Assembly (NCBI GenBank): GCA_023437365.1
Contig: JAEZGK010000098.1
Location: 16,994 to 80,993 of the forward strand
Direction: 5' to 3'
DNA length: 64,000 bases
DNA from: Bacillota bacterium
Lineage (GTDB): Bacteria > Bacillota > Clostridia > Lachnospirales > Lachnospiraceae
In this document: piece by piece, positions 17,546 through 25,089 of the stretch
Layout of the letters: each line of letters starts with the position of its first letter
How positions within the stretch are numbered: the first letter of the stretch is position 1
Notes under the pieces: generated by a model
Seen by the model: only the letters and a program-made list of their open reading frames with translations
Told to the model about the DNA's origin: nothing
Databases searched by the model: none
Translations under genes and position numbers: made by a program

Positions 17546-18382
17546 TTATACGAGTCTGATACCATCCTCTGACAGGATGATATTACCCGATTTATATAAT
17601 TTTCCGATGGCTCTTTTGAAGGCATTCTTACTAATCCTAAACTCTGCCTTGATAGCTTCCGCGTCAGAACCGTCGTGATAGGGAAGAAAGCCACCGGCGG
17701 CGGTCAGCTTATTCATGATCGTTTCGGCATCCTTATCCATCTGAACATAGCTTTTATCGCGTAAGCTAAGGGTCAGTTTACCATCCTCACGAACCTCCGC
17801 GACTCTGGCTTTGATGATGTCCCCGATTTTTACGGGAGAAAAAAGCTCGTTTTTCGGAAGCATGGCGGAATAACGGTTATCTACAGCAACAAAAATACCG
17901 AAAGCATCTATTTCATCATACACGATGCCTGATACCATATCATCCTTCTTGTAGGGAGAATTGGAGGACAATAGCTGATATACCTTCATCGTTGCACAGA
18001 GACGTTTACTCTTGTCCAAGTACAGGGTAACGAGAAGCTGATCCCCCTCCTCGACTTTTTTGGTCTGCTCTTTAAAGGGAAGAAGAAGGTCCTTCATTAG
18101 TCCCCAATCTAAAAAAGCTCCGACATGGCTGACTTCCTTTACCCGCAATACAGCCAGTTCACCGATGGTGACAGGAACTTTGGCGGTTGTAGCAATTTCT
18201 CTGTCTTCAGAATCGCGATAAAGGAAGACCTCCAGCCAATCACCCGTAGCAGTCCCTTCCGGAACCTCTCTTGCGGGAAGAAGTATCGTATGCTTGGACT
18301 CTTTTCCTTCTGCACTTAAATATACTCCAAAATCAGTCTTCTTCACTACCTCCAATTTCTGATACTTTCCTAATTCTATCAT
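17546..18382 (-). CDS. cvfB: CvfB-type S1 RNA-binding protein
   Basis: 278 aa RNA-binding regulator related to CvfB/YitL. Three OB/S1 modules (near residues 1-60, 62-130 and 140-210) are followed by a C-terminal winged helix (FRISKNAFKRAIGKLYKSGN). In staphylococci the family affects virulence and RNA turnover; here it is probably a general post-transcriptional factor. The start at 18382 follows AAAGGA; the in-frame extension to 18421 lacks a ribosome site. The gene lies 22 bases after the thioesterase gene, likely in one operon. Confidence 0.85.
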   Translation of the reverse strand: MIELGKYQKLEVVKKTDFGVYLSAEGKESKHTILLPAREVPEGTATGDWLEVFLYRDSEDREIATTAKVPVTIGELAVLRVKEVSHVGAFLDWGLMKDLLLPFKEQTKKVEEGDQLLVTLYLDKSKRLCATMKVYQLLSSNSPYKKDDMVSGIVYDEIDAFGIFVAVDNRYSAMLPKNELFSPVKIGDIIKARVAEVREDGKLTLSLRDKSYVQMDKDAETIMNKLTAAGGFLPYHDGSDAEAIKAEFRISKNAFKRAIGKLYKSGNIILSEDGIRLV

Positions 18383-18404
18383 ATCAATTTCCTTTCTTAA
18401 CAAA

Positions 18405-19118
18405 TTACTCATGTATGCCATCGAATTCTACTATGGCATAAGGTCTGCTCTTTGTATCAGCCAAGACTATGGTATAGTGATCCTTCTCCTCGGTAACCAG
18501 TGGTAGGATCGTATCTCCAAGAACAGCCTGCATGCGATATTCTGTTCTCATGGATGAGATTTTAAAATCAGAGGGCAGATATTCCTCCGCCATCTTAATG
18601 TATTGCCCATTATTAACGTGGTTATACGAATCAATATTGAATTTTGCCACAATTATGGGGCGCTGCTCTAGGAAGTTCTTTGGTACACTGAGCTTTCTGG
18701 CAACGGGTTCCATTGGATAGGGAGGTTCGACTTGATAACCAAGACAATCCTCCGGAATTCTTGTGGGTTTGCCGGCAGTCGTGTCAATATATACCCAAAT
18801 AGAATTGGCTGCAGCTAATACAGAATTCTTTTCATCCTTCATGATGAAGTTGCGGTATCCGTAAAAACCTTTAAAGTCATAGGGCCAGGTACATACCGAA
18901 ATCTGCTGGCCGAGGCAAATTGGCTTTAACAGCTGAAGCTGCCAGGAGTTTAAAAGCCAAACCCTGTTATTCTCATTCAGATATTGAAGTCCTCTTCCTA
19001 GCTCTTCTGATTGGAAGGTGCTGCAATCCTGAAAATAATTAATGATTCCGGACGGATCCATATATCCTTTAAAATGATTTAATTCGGTATATCGTACTTT
19101 ACTGTTGAAGGTATACAT
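18405..19118 (-). CDS. Acyl-ACP thioesterase
   Basis: 237 aa, tandem hotdog-fold thioesterase of the FatA/bacterial acyl-ACP thioesterase family. It hydrolyses acyl-ACP to release free fatty acids. The second hotdog carries the N-x-N/H type segment KFNIDSYNHVNNGQY with the catalytic Asn and His region. The ATG at 19118 is preferred (MYTFNSKVRYTELNH is the normal family start), preceded by GAAAGG. A TTG at 19148 has no ribosome site. It is transcribed with cvfB and divergently from a methyltransferase. Confidence 0.86.
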   Translation of the reverse strand: MYTFNSKVRYTELNHFKGYMDPSGIINYFQDCSTFQSEELGRGLQYLNENNRVWLLNSWQLQLLKPICLGQQISVCTWPYDFKGFYGYRNFIMKDEKNSVLAAANSIWVYIDTTAGKPTRIPEDCLGYQVEPPYPMEPVARKLSVPKNFLEQRPIIVAKFNIDSYNHVNNGQYIKMAEEYLPSDFKISSMRTEYRMQAVLGDTILPLVTEEKDHYTIVLADTKSRPYAIVEFDGIHE

Positions 19119-19297
19119 TGAGGTCAGCCTTTCGTATATGGAAAACAATTCATAATTATTTCTATTATAGCATTACTTTAGCATTTTAAATAGTTTTTTT
19201 TATAAACACAGGAGATTTTGCTATTTCGCTTAAAAATGCTGGCATTCTGATTATTTATTTGTTATAATAAGCTTGTTTATAAAGGAGGGATAATTAA

Positions 19298-19888
19298 TTG
19301 GACTCGGTAGAGTATTATGATAAGAACGCAGTGGAGTACTTCGAACAGACAGTAGATATTAATATGCAGACGTTATGGGATCTCTTTACTGCGCAGTTGC
19401 CTGAGGGGGCCAGCATCCTTGATTTGGGCTGCGGTTCGGGAAGAGACAGCGCTTATTTTATTTCCTGTGGCTTTGATGTAACTGCGATGGATGCATCTGA
19501 AGAAATATGTGACTTAGCGAGTATACATATCGGACAAGATGTATTGAATCTATCATTTGCTGAAATGGATTTCAATGAGGTTTTTGACGGAATATGGGCA
19601 TGCGCATCCTTACTTCATGTCCCTGGCGATCAGATAAAAGAGATATTAATGAAAGTAGTAACAAGTCTTAAGAATAACGGCGTTTTATTCATGTCCTTTT
19701 ATTACGGGGATTTTGAGGGAGAGCGTAACGGCAGGTATTATAAGGATTATCGCACCAAGTCAATCAAGGAATTGATTTCCGGATTTGAGAACCTGGAGAT
19801 TATCGAATTGGAGAAATGTGATGATTTGAATCCTGCGGCGAGTACACAATGGATTTATGCATTACTACGAAAGAAGGAAACAGTATAA
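19298..19888 (+). CDS. Class I SAM-dependent methyltransferase
   Basis: 196 aa. Motif I ILDLGCGSGRDSAYF (residues ~40-55) binds S-adenosylmethionine; AMDAS and FDGIWACASLLHVP are motifs II and post-II. The substrate is unknown; small-molecule (tellurite/thiopurine-like) methyltransferases have similar sequences. The start is TTG at 19298 after AAAGGAGGG, with an apparent -10 (TATAAT at 19263). It is a single-gene unit closed by a palindromic terminator. Confidence 0.82.
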   Translation: MDSVEYYDKNAVEYFEQTVDINMQTLWDLFTAQLPEGASILDLGCGSGRDSAYFISCGFDVTAMDASEEICDLASIHIGQDVLNLSFAEMDFNEVFDGIWACASLLHVPGDQIKEILMKVVTSLKNNGVLFMSFYYGDFEGERNGRYYKDYRTKSIKELISGFENLEIIELEKCDDLNPAASTQWIYALLRKKETV

Positions 19889-19910
19889 TATAAATAGATA
19901 CGAAAACCAG

Positions 19911-19948
19911 AAAATATGACAATGATTATATAATCATTGTCATATTTT
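19911..19948. terminator. 38-bp perfect palindrome, bidirectional terminator
   Basis: Left half 19911-19929 is the exact reverse complement of right half 19930-19948; the ends are AAAA and TTTT. It lies between the convergent methyltransferase and the yjfB-like gene and can terminate both. Confidence 0.82.
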
Positions 19949-19969
19949 TAAATCATATAAATTATAAGT

Positions 19970-20155
19970 CTAGACCTTCATGTCAAAGTTTTTACCGACT
20001 GCCGGATTAACGGATTGCTCCAGCATCTTAACAACACTTTCACCGGATTGTTCAAATGTATCCAAGCTTTTTGCAAGTACAGCAGTACCTATGGCGGAAC
20101 TGTGAACACCGGATACATTAGGTGCAACACTCGGAGTGAGGGAAGAGATTGTCAT
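19970..20155 (-). CDS. YjfB-like putative motility protein
   Basis: 61 aa. The pattern of a short N-terminal region, an ALAKSLDTFEQSGESVVKMLEQ-like helix (residues ~25-47) and a C-terminal VNPAVGKNFDMKV tail matches the small YjfB motility family, which is under flagellar control in Bacillus. Its molecular role is not known. AGGAGT lies seven bases before the ATG. The gene is monocistronic. Its presence fits the flagellar and chemotaxis genes elsewhere in the window. Confidence 0.72.
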   Translation of the reverse strand: MTISSLTPSVAPNVSGVHSSAIGTAVLAKSLDTFEQSGESVVKMLEQSVNPAVGKNFDMKV

Positions 20156-20393
20156 ACGGCACTCCTTTCTTGCGTCTCATAGAATAATTCGCATATAAAA
20201 AGTAATAATGTTACTGAACAGTCACTAAGTATGATATATCATGAATATCAAGCTTGTACGTGATTTATGGTACTATTATAGCATATATTTCTACTTAATC
20301 AAACAGTCGTTTATAAAAGTTCTATTAAATGTAAAAAAAATATCATTTAATTATATTGATCAATTGAATATATCATCTAAGGAGGAAACGAAT

Positions 20394-21314
20394 ATGGTTT
20401 ATGACGTAATCATTATTGGTTCGGGGCCTGCTGGCTTAGCGGCTGCGATCTATGCAAAAAGAGCAGAGCTGAAGGTGGCTGTAATCGAAAAGGCCGGCTT
20501 GAGCGGAGGTCAGATTATAAATACCTATGAGGTTGACAATTATCCCGGTACACCGGGAATCAGTGGTTTTGAATTAAGTACTAAGTTCAGGGAGCATGCT
20601 GATAAGCTGGAAACCGAGTTTATCGATGGCGAGGTAATTGATTTTGCTCTGGAGGGAGAGATTAAGCTCATCACGATGGACAACGGTACACAATATAGAA
20701 CCAAGGCGGTAGTCATAGCAACCGGAGGGGCACCACGTCATCTAGGAACACCGGGGGAGGAAGAGCTCTCGGGAATGGGCGTATCCTACTGTGCAACCTG
20801 CGATGGTGCCTTCTTTAAGAATAAGACGGTGGCAGTTGTCGGTGGCGGCGATGTAGCAGTAGAAGATGCTATCTTTCTCGCGAGAATATGTCAGAAGGTA
20901 TATGTGATCCATAGAAGAGACCAGTTCCGCGCATCAAAGAGCATTTCCTCCAGATTGCTGGCGCTTGAGAATGTAACTGTACTATGGGACAGTGTGGTAG
21001 ATAGGATTATAGGTAAGGATAAGGTAGAATCGATAGAGGTCACCAATGTTAAGACAAAGGATAAGGAGAATTATGATGTGGCAGGGGTTTTTATTGCTGT
21101 CGGATATATGCCCAGTTCCGAAGTTTATAAAAAAGTGGTTGCTACCGATGAGGCCGGTTATATTATAGCAGGTGAGAATTGTGAGACTAATATTCCGGGT
21201 ATATTTGCGGCCGGAGATGTCAGAACAAAGGAGCTGAGACAAATCATCACAGCGGCAGCTGATGGAGCAAACGCAATTACAGGTGTAGAAAAATATTTGA
21301 ATAATTTGGAATAG
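20394..21314 (+). CDS. trxB: Thioredoxin-disulfide reductase
   Basis: FAD flavoenzyme passing electrons from NADPH to thioredoxin; 306 aa. The FAD-binding IIGSGPAGLAAAIYAKRAEL (residues ~6-25), the redox pair in YCATCDGAFF (CxxC), the NADPH-binding VVGGGDVAVEDA and the C-terminal GIFAAGDVR are all present. The start at 20394 follows AAGGAGG. An open frame extends upstream to 20241 but is AT-rich and not TrxB-like. No thioredoxin gene is adjacent. Confidence 0.95.
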   Translation: MVYDVIIIGSGPAGLAAAIYAKRAELKVAVIEKAGLSGGQIINTYEVDNYPGTPGISGFELSTKFREHADKLETEFIDGEVIDFALEGEIKLITMDNGTQYRTKAVVIATGGAPRHLGTPGEEELSGMGVSYCATCDGAFFKNKTVAVVGGGDVAVEDAIFLARICQKVYVIHRRDQFRASKSISSRLLALENVTVLWDSVVDRIIGKDKVESIEVTNVKTKDKENYDVAGVFIAVGYMPSSEVYKKVVATDEAGYIIAGENCETNIPGIFAAGDVRTKELRQIITAAADGANAITGVEKYLNNLE

Positions 21315-21395
21315 GAAAAATGTGTAATATTATCCGAAAACACTTTAAAATGGCGGTTTATTGTAAAATTAATTGTCGTTTTAACTTGTTTAATA

Positions 21396-21424
21396 TTGAC
21401 ACTATGTGGCATTTTTGATATAAT
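21396..21424 (+). promoter_or_regulatory. Consensus SigA promoter of NlpC/P60 gene
   Basis: TTGACA 21396-21401, a 17-base spacer, TATAAT 21419-21424: perfect consensus with ideal spacing, about 70 bases before the gene start. Confidence 0.92.
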
Positions 21425-21495
21425 TACCTCGTCAGATGTAATAATTTCGTAATAATTCTTTGTTACGGATTGCTGGGTACCTGGGAGGTATAGGA

Positions 21496-22725
21496 ATGGA
21501 CAGAATTTGGGCTAGAAAGGCAACTTTAATTGTAGCATCAGCCGTAATATATATGGCAATACCAGCAACAACTGCAAAAGCGGATACTATTCCAACGGAG
21601 CAGGGGGTAGCTGGTTTTGCTTATTTATTAGACAATTATTACTCATCCACAGACGATAAGGTGGCTGCAGATGAGACTATAGTAAATATATTAAAGACAG
21701 AGATTGTTTCACCGTATGCGAATCTGGGGGTTTCCGTAGCTGACAGTTATGTTAATGTTAGAAAAGAACCTTCTACGGACAGCGAAGTGGTTGGTAAGCT
21801 TTACCGTGGTTGTGCTGCTGACATTCTGGAACGTCTGGAAGGTGATTGGGTGAAGATACAGTCCGGTGACGTAAAAGGTTACATAGCCTCCAATTTTTTG
21901 GCGATCGGTGACGCTGCTGAGGCAATGGTCGATGAATACGCAACACAGTATGCAACGGTCAATACACAGACACTGAGAGTTAGAGAAGAAAAGAGTGTGG
22001 ATTCCAAGATACTGACTTTAATTCCGGGCGGTGAGACCTATCCTGTAAAGAAGGTCAGCGGAGATTGGGTAGAAATCGTCTTAGGTACTGACGAAGATAC
22101 CGGTGGAGATTTCACCGGATTTGTATCAAAGGAATTTGTTGACATCAAGGTAGAATTTAAATTTGCTATCTCGGTTGAAGAGGAACAACGGATTTTACGC
22201 GAACAGCAGGAGGCTGAACGGGCTGAACGGGAACGTAAGGAAAAGTTGGCACAGGAAAAGGCTGAACGTGAAGAAGAGGCAAGAAGACGGAAAGAGGAGC
22301 AGAAGAAAGCAAACTCGGAGCAAGACGATAAGCCTTCGACCTCATCGGGATCAGGATCATCCCTTCGCAGCGAAATTATTACCTATGCGCAGAAGTTTGT
22401 TGGAAATCCTTACGTATGGGGAGGCGAAAGCCTTACAAGAGGTGCTGATTGTTCCGGTTTTGTACAAGCTATCTATGCAGACTTTGGCTACAGCATACCG
22501 AGAACCTCCAGAGAACAGGCATCCGGAGCAGGCAAAAAAGTCAGTGAATCGGATATGCTTCCAGGTGATCTGGTGTTCTATACGAACAGCAGGGGAACTG
22601 TAAATCATGTAGCAATGTATATCGGTAACGGTATGATAGTACATGCAGCTAACTCACGTCAGGGTATTATCAGATCCAATGTGAAGTACAGAGATATTTA
22701 CTGTGTAAGAAGAATTGTTAATTAG
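21496..22725 (+). CDS. Secreted SH3 and NlpC/P60 cell-wall hydrolase
   Basis: 409 aa extracellular peptidoglycan endopeptidase. Order: signal peptide (ATLIVASAVIYMAIPATTAKA, residues ~7-28), a spacer, two bacterial SH3 domains with the SYVNVRKEPSTDSEVVG and TLRVREEKSVDSKILT signatures, a long charged coiled coil rich in Glu/Arg/Lys, a Ser/Gly linker, and a C-terminal NlpC/P60 domain with catalytic Cys in GADCSGFV and His in VNHVAMYIG. The ATG at 21496 follows GGGAGG. A consensus promoter and a terminator make it monocistronic. Probably a gamma-D-glutamyl endopeptidase used in growth or separation. Confidence 0.93.
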   Translation: MDRIWARKATLIVASAVIYMAIPATTAKADTIPTEQGVAGFAYLLDNYYSSTDDKVAADETIVNILKTEIVSPYANLGVSVADSYVNVRKEPSTDSEVVGKLYRGCAADILERLEGDWVKIQSGDVKGYIASNFLAIGDAAEAMVDEYATQYATVNTQTLRVREEKSVDSKILTLIPGGETYPVKKVSGDWVEIVLGTDEDTGGDFTGFVSKEFVDIKVEFKFAISVEEEQRILREQQEAERAERERKEKLAQEKAEREEEARRRKEEQKKANSEQDDKPSTSSGSGSSLRSEIITYAQKFVGNPYVWGGESLTRGADCSGFVQAIYADFGYSIPRTSREQASGAGKKVSESDMLPGDLVFYTNSRGTVNHVAMYIGNGMIVHAANSRQGIIRSNVKYRDIYCVRRIVN

Positions 22726-22751
22726 TAATAGAAGAACTCTGCATTGTTATT

Positions 22752-22798
22752 AAGAAGCCCTTTGAGAAGGATCAGAATCCGACTCTTAGGGCTTTTCC
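22752..22798 (+). terminator. Intrinsic terminator after NlpC/P60 gene
   Basis: AAGCCCT and AGGGCTT arms, with GAG/CTC pairing further in, followed by TTTT. Confidence 0.75.
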
Positions 22799-22967
22799 TA
22801 TGAAACAAAGGGAAACTATTGGACGAGGCGTGATTCTTAGTTGGAAAAACCAGAGAAGTATGCTAGAATAAAAAGGTAGGATTAGTTATACAGCAAAGGA
22901 TGCAATACTTTATAAGCATATAATTCAAAATATTGCGTACCTGCTTCACGGTACATGGAGGGTTTGT

Positions 22968-23387
22968 ATGACAGAGAACGAGATTAGGGAGCGAAGAAAA
23001 TATAAGAGGCTCCCGATAGAGCTTCATCTTGAAGTGGATGAGGTTTTCAAACAGGATAATATTATAATAAAGAATCTGAATGCTTCTGTATCTGTGTTTG
23101 ATATCTCCAAAAGCGGAATTGGCTTTATCAGCGATGCAAGCCTTCCTTTGGGATATTATTTCAGAGGCCGAATCAATCTGGGAGACGGAGATTTCTTTAT
23201 AGTGGTAATTCAGATTATCAGGGCGCATATATCCGAATTTAACACTAAGGTATATGGTGCTGAATTTGTAGGCCTTGCGCCTTTCCTGGCGGATAAGGTG
23301 GATAAATACGAGAAGAAATTAATCAAAGAGAATAATCGGTCTCAGCCGGTTGATGAAGGAATGCCGGATGTAAAGGACCATAAGTAA
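22968..23387 (+). CDS. PilZ domain protein
   Basis: 139 aa, single PilZ domain. The cyclic-di-GMP contact motifs are visible: RRKYKR (an RxxxR motif, residues ~8-13) and DISKSGIGF (D/NxSxxG, ~46-54). It is therefore a likely c-di-GMP receptor, probably tuning motility or envelope behaviour. A charged C-terminal tail follows the domain. The ATG has GGAGGG upstream. It is monocistronic with its own terminator. No diguanylate cyclase is nearby. Confidence 0.88.
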   Translation: MTENEIRERRKYKRLPIELHLEVDEVFKQDNIIIKNLNASVSVFDISKSGIGFISDASLPLGYYFRGRINLGDGDFFIVVIQIIRAHISEFNTKVYGAEFVGLAPFLADKVDKYEKKLIKENNRSQPVDEGMPDVKDHK

Positions 23388-23416
23388 ATTTGGCAAACAG
23401 AACAATTGTTATAATA

Positions 23417-23467
23417 CCGGGAGGATTATGAGCTTGCGGATTAGTTCATAATACTCCCGGCGTTTTT
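23417..23467 (+). terminator. Intrinsic terminator after PilZ gene
   Basis: CCGGGAG (23417-23423) pairs with CTCCCGG (23454-23460), extended by ATTATGA/TCATAAT, followed by CGTTTTT. Confidence 0.9.
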
Positions 23468-24121
23468 CTTGATGAGAGCTTTCGTAATTTTTATGTATGC
23501 TTTATTGTTGAACTTGGAATAATAAGAGAAGTGAAACAATAAATATGAAATTGATTAAATTTAATCGATGTTTTCTGATGAAGTATTTGCTAAAAAATTA
23601 TCATAAATACCTATTGACAAAGATGAAAGTATACATTATGCACAAAAGATGTTCAAAAGATGGGAGAAATTTACAATTATTCGGTTCAAATATACAATTT
23701 ATTAAAAAGTTATCCACAGGCAAAAAGGCTTATTTTTTAATAAATGGAAGTTATACACCGATTTATCCACATTATCCACAAGGATAAACTACTCTTGTCG
23801 CACGGTTAAAAGAGTGTCAATAACGAAAGTGCGTTTTGTAACTTATGATAAATCGTAATTTAGGACCCTGAAGTTGAATTTGAAGGCTTGACATTCATGT
23901 TGTCGGACAATTACTCGAGTATAATTAAAATTTAATAAAAAATTATAGAATATTAACAAAATAGTAAATTATATACAAAAATACTGTTAATTATGTGCTT
24001 TACTCTGTGGGTCTATAAAATATTTACATATTCATGGGCATCATAGGTGATAATGTAAAGAAAGCATGAAGTAATTGTTAATACAGAATATCCCTCCAAA
24101 GGTTATTCGTGTTAAAGTGGC
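23468..24121. other. Long AT-rich non-coding region
   Basis: About 650 bases with no believable gene between the PilZ terminator and the hpf promoter. It contains the DnaA box cluster listed separately, a very AT-rich tract at 23926-24000, a possible TTGACA at 23614 without a good -10, and a small TTGTCGGACAA palindrome at 23900-23910. An open frame at 23545-23787 runs through the DnaA boxes but is not protein-like. Confidence 0.6.
23710..23780 (+). promoter_or_regulatory. Cluster of three perfect DnaA boxes
   Basis: TTATCCACA occurs at 23710-23718, 23763-23771 and 23772-23780; the last two abut head to tail. A near-match TTATACACC lies at 23751-23759. All are in the same orientation. This is the DnaA initiator binding consensus. 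There is no dnaA or dnaN in the window, so a secondary DnaA-binding cluster (titration or regulation) is more likely than the main origin. Confidence 0.8.
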
Positions 24122-24150
24122 TTGTCACTTCCTATGCCTTATGGTATAAT
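24122..24150 (+). promoter_or_regulatory. Promoter of hpf
   Basis: TTGTCA 24122-24127, a 17-base spacer, TATAAT 24145-24150 with an extended TG just upstream of the -10. Confidence 0.85.
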
Positions 24151-24205
24151 AAAGTCAGCATAGAAGTGTTAATGCTAACAAGAAAGTAAAAAGGAGTTGG
24201 TCATT

Positions 24206-24733
24206 ATGCGTTATATAATCAGCGGTAAGAATATCGATGTGACTGAAGGCTTAAAAACGGCTGTATATGAAAAGATAGGGAAGCTTGAGAGATACTTCAC
24301 TCCTGACACTGAAATTCATGTAACACTCAGCGTAGAAAAAGAAAGACAGAAAATTGAAGTGACTATTCCGGTTAAGGGTAATATTATCCGTGCGGAACAG
24401 GTTAGTAATGATATGTATGTTTCAATCGATCTTGTAGAAGAAATTATTGAGCGTCAGTTACGGAAATACAAGAATAAATTAATAGATCATAAGCAGGCCT
24501 CCTCTAATTTCAACCAGACCTTTATGGACGATGATTATTATGAGGATGATACGATCAAAATTGTAAAGACGAAGAGATTCGCGATCAAACCGATGGATGC
24601 AGAGGAAGCTTGTGTTCAGATGGAACTTCTGGGACATAATTTCTATGTATTCCGTAATGCCCAGACCGATGAAGTAAACGTAGTTTACAAGCGCAAGGGC
24701 AACACCTACGGACTCATCGAGCCAGAATATTAA
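24206..24733 (+). CDS. hpf: Long-form ribosome hibernation promoting factor
   Basis: 175 aa. The N-terminal domain (MRYIISGKNIDVTEGLKTAV..., ~1-100) binds the 30S decoding centre. A variable acidic linker and a C-terminal dimerisation domain (FAIKPMDAEEACVQMELLGHNFYVFRNA, ~118-175) follow, so this is the long form that makes 100S ribosome dimers in stationary phase. The ATG at 24206 is ten bases after AAGGAG; a TTG at 24197 sits too close to that site. It is expressed from its own promoter. Confidence 0.93.
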   Translation: MRYIISGKNIDVTEGLKTAVYEKIGKLERYFTPDTEIHVTLSVEKERQKIEVTIPVKGNIIRAEQVSNDMYVSIDLVEEIIERQLRKYKNKLIDHKQASSNFNQTFMDDDYYEDDTIKIVKTKRFAIKPMDAEEACVQMELLGHNFYVFRNAQTDEVNVVYKRKGNTYGLIEPEY

Positions 24734-24952
24734 CGTTTAAACGGATTAATCCATAAGGAAGACACCCGCTTCGTGCTTGCACGAGGAGCGGGTGTCTTTT
24801 TTATGGATAAGCGTAGCGTAAAGCGAGCAAGCGAAGCATGCGAGCTTTAATCCGTTTAAACGTTAATATTAGCAGAAGCTTCGTGCTTGCACGAGGAGCG
24901 GGTGTCTTTTTTATGGATTAATCCGTTTAAACGTTAATATTAGCAGAAGCTT
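24726..24952. repeat. Duplicated terminator region with 29-bp inverted arms
   Basis: The end of hpf (24726-24754) recurs as an exact reverse complement at 24913-24941. In between, 24768-24808 is repeated exactly at 24878-24918 (41 bases, period 110), and 24847-24881 is repeated exactly at 24918-24952 (35 bases, period 71). The first copy includes a complete terminator; the second copy has only its right arm. Confidence 0.85.
24761..24806 (+). terminator. Intrinsic terminator of hpf
   Basis: ACACCCGCT and AGCGGGTGT arms, with an inner TCGTGC/GCACGA stem, followed by six T. The later duplicate at 24881-24912 lacks the outer left arm and should be weaker. Confidence 0.88.
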
Positions 24953-25006
24953 GCTCTAAGACCCAGCCAAGAATAAGTCAATTTATGGGTGTGGAATAAA
25001 ATTAAG

Positions 25007-25035
25007 TTGAATAGTAACAAGGTAAATGTTACAAT
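25007..25035 (+). promoter_or_regulatory. Promoter upstream of secA
   Basis: TTGAAT 25007-25012, a 17-base spacer and TACAAT 25030-25035, 54 bases before the secA start. Confidence 0.78.
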
Positions 25036-25089
25036 ACTAGTTGAACGATTTTTGGATCAAATATGCAATAGTACAGGAGTGAATATAGA

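Noticed and set aside
23545..23787. 80-codon open frame across the DnaA boxes
   Set aside because: Composition follows the AT-rich DNA, there is no ribosome site, and the end of the frame simply translates the TTATCCACA repeats.
23710..24000. Main chromosomal origin
   Set aside because: No dnaA, dnaN or rpmH nearby and only three perfect boxes; a secondary DnaA cluster is the safer reading.
24726..24952. CRISPR-like array
   Set aside because: Only two copies of each repeat with unequal periods (71 and 110) and no spacers of constant size; explained as a duplicated terminator.
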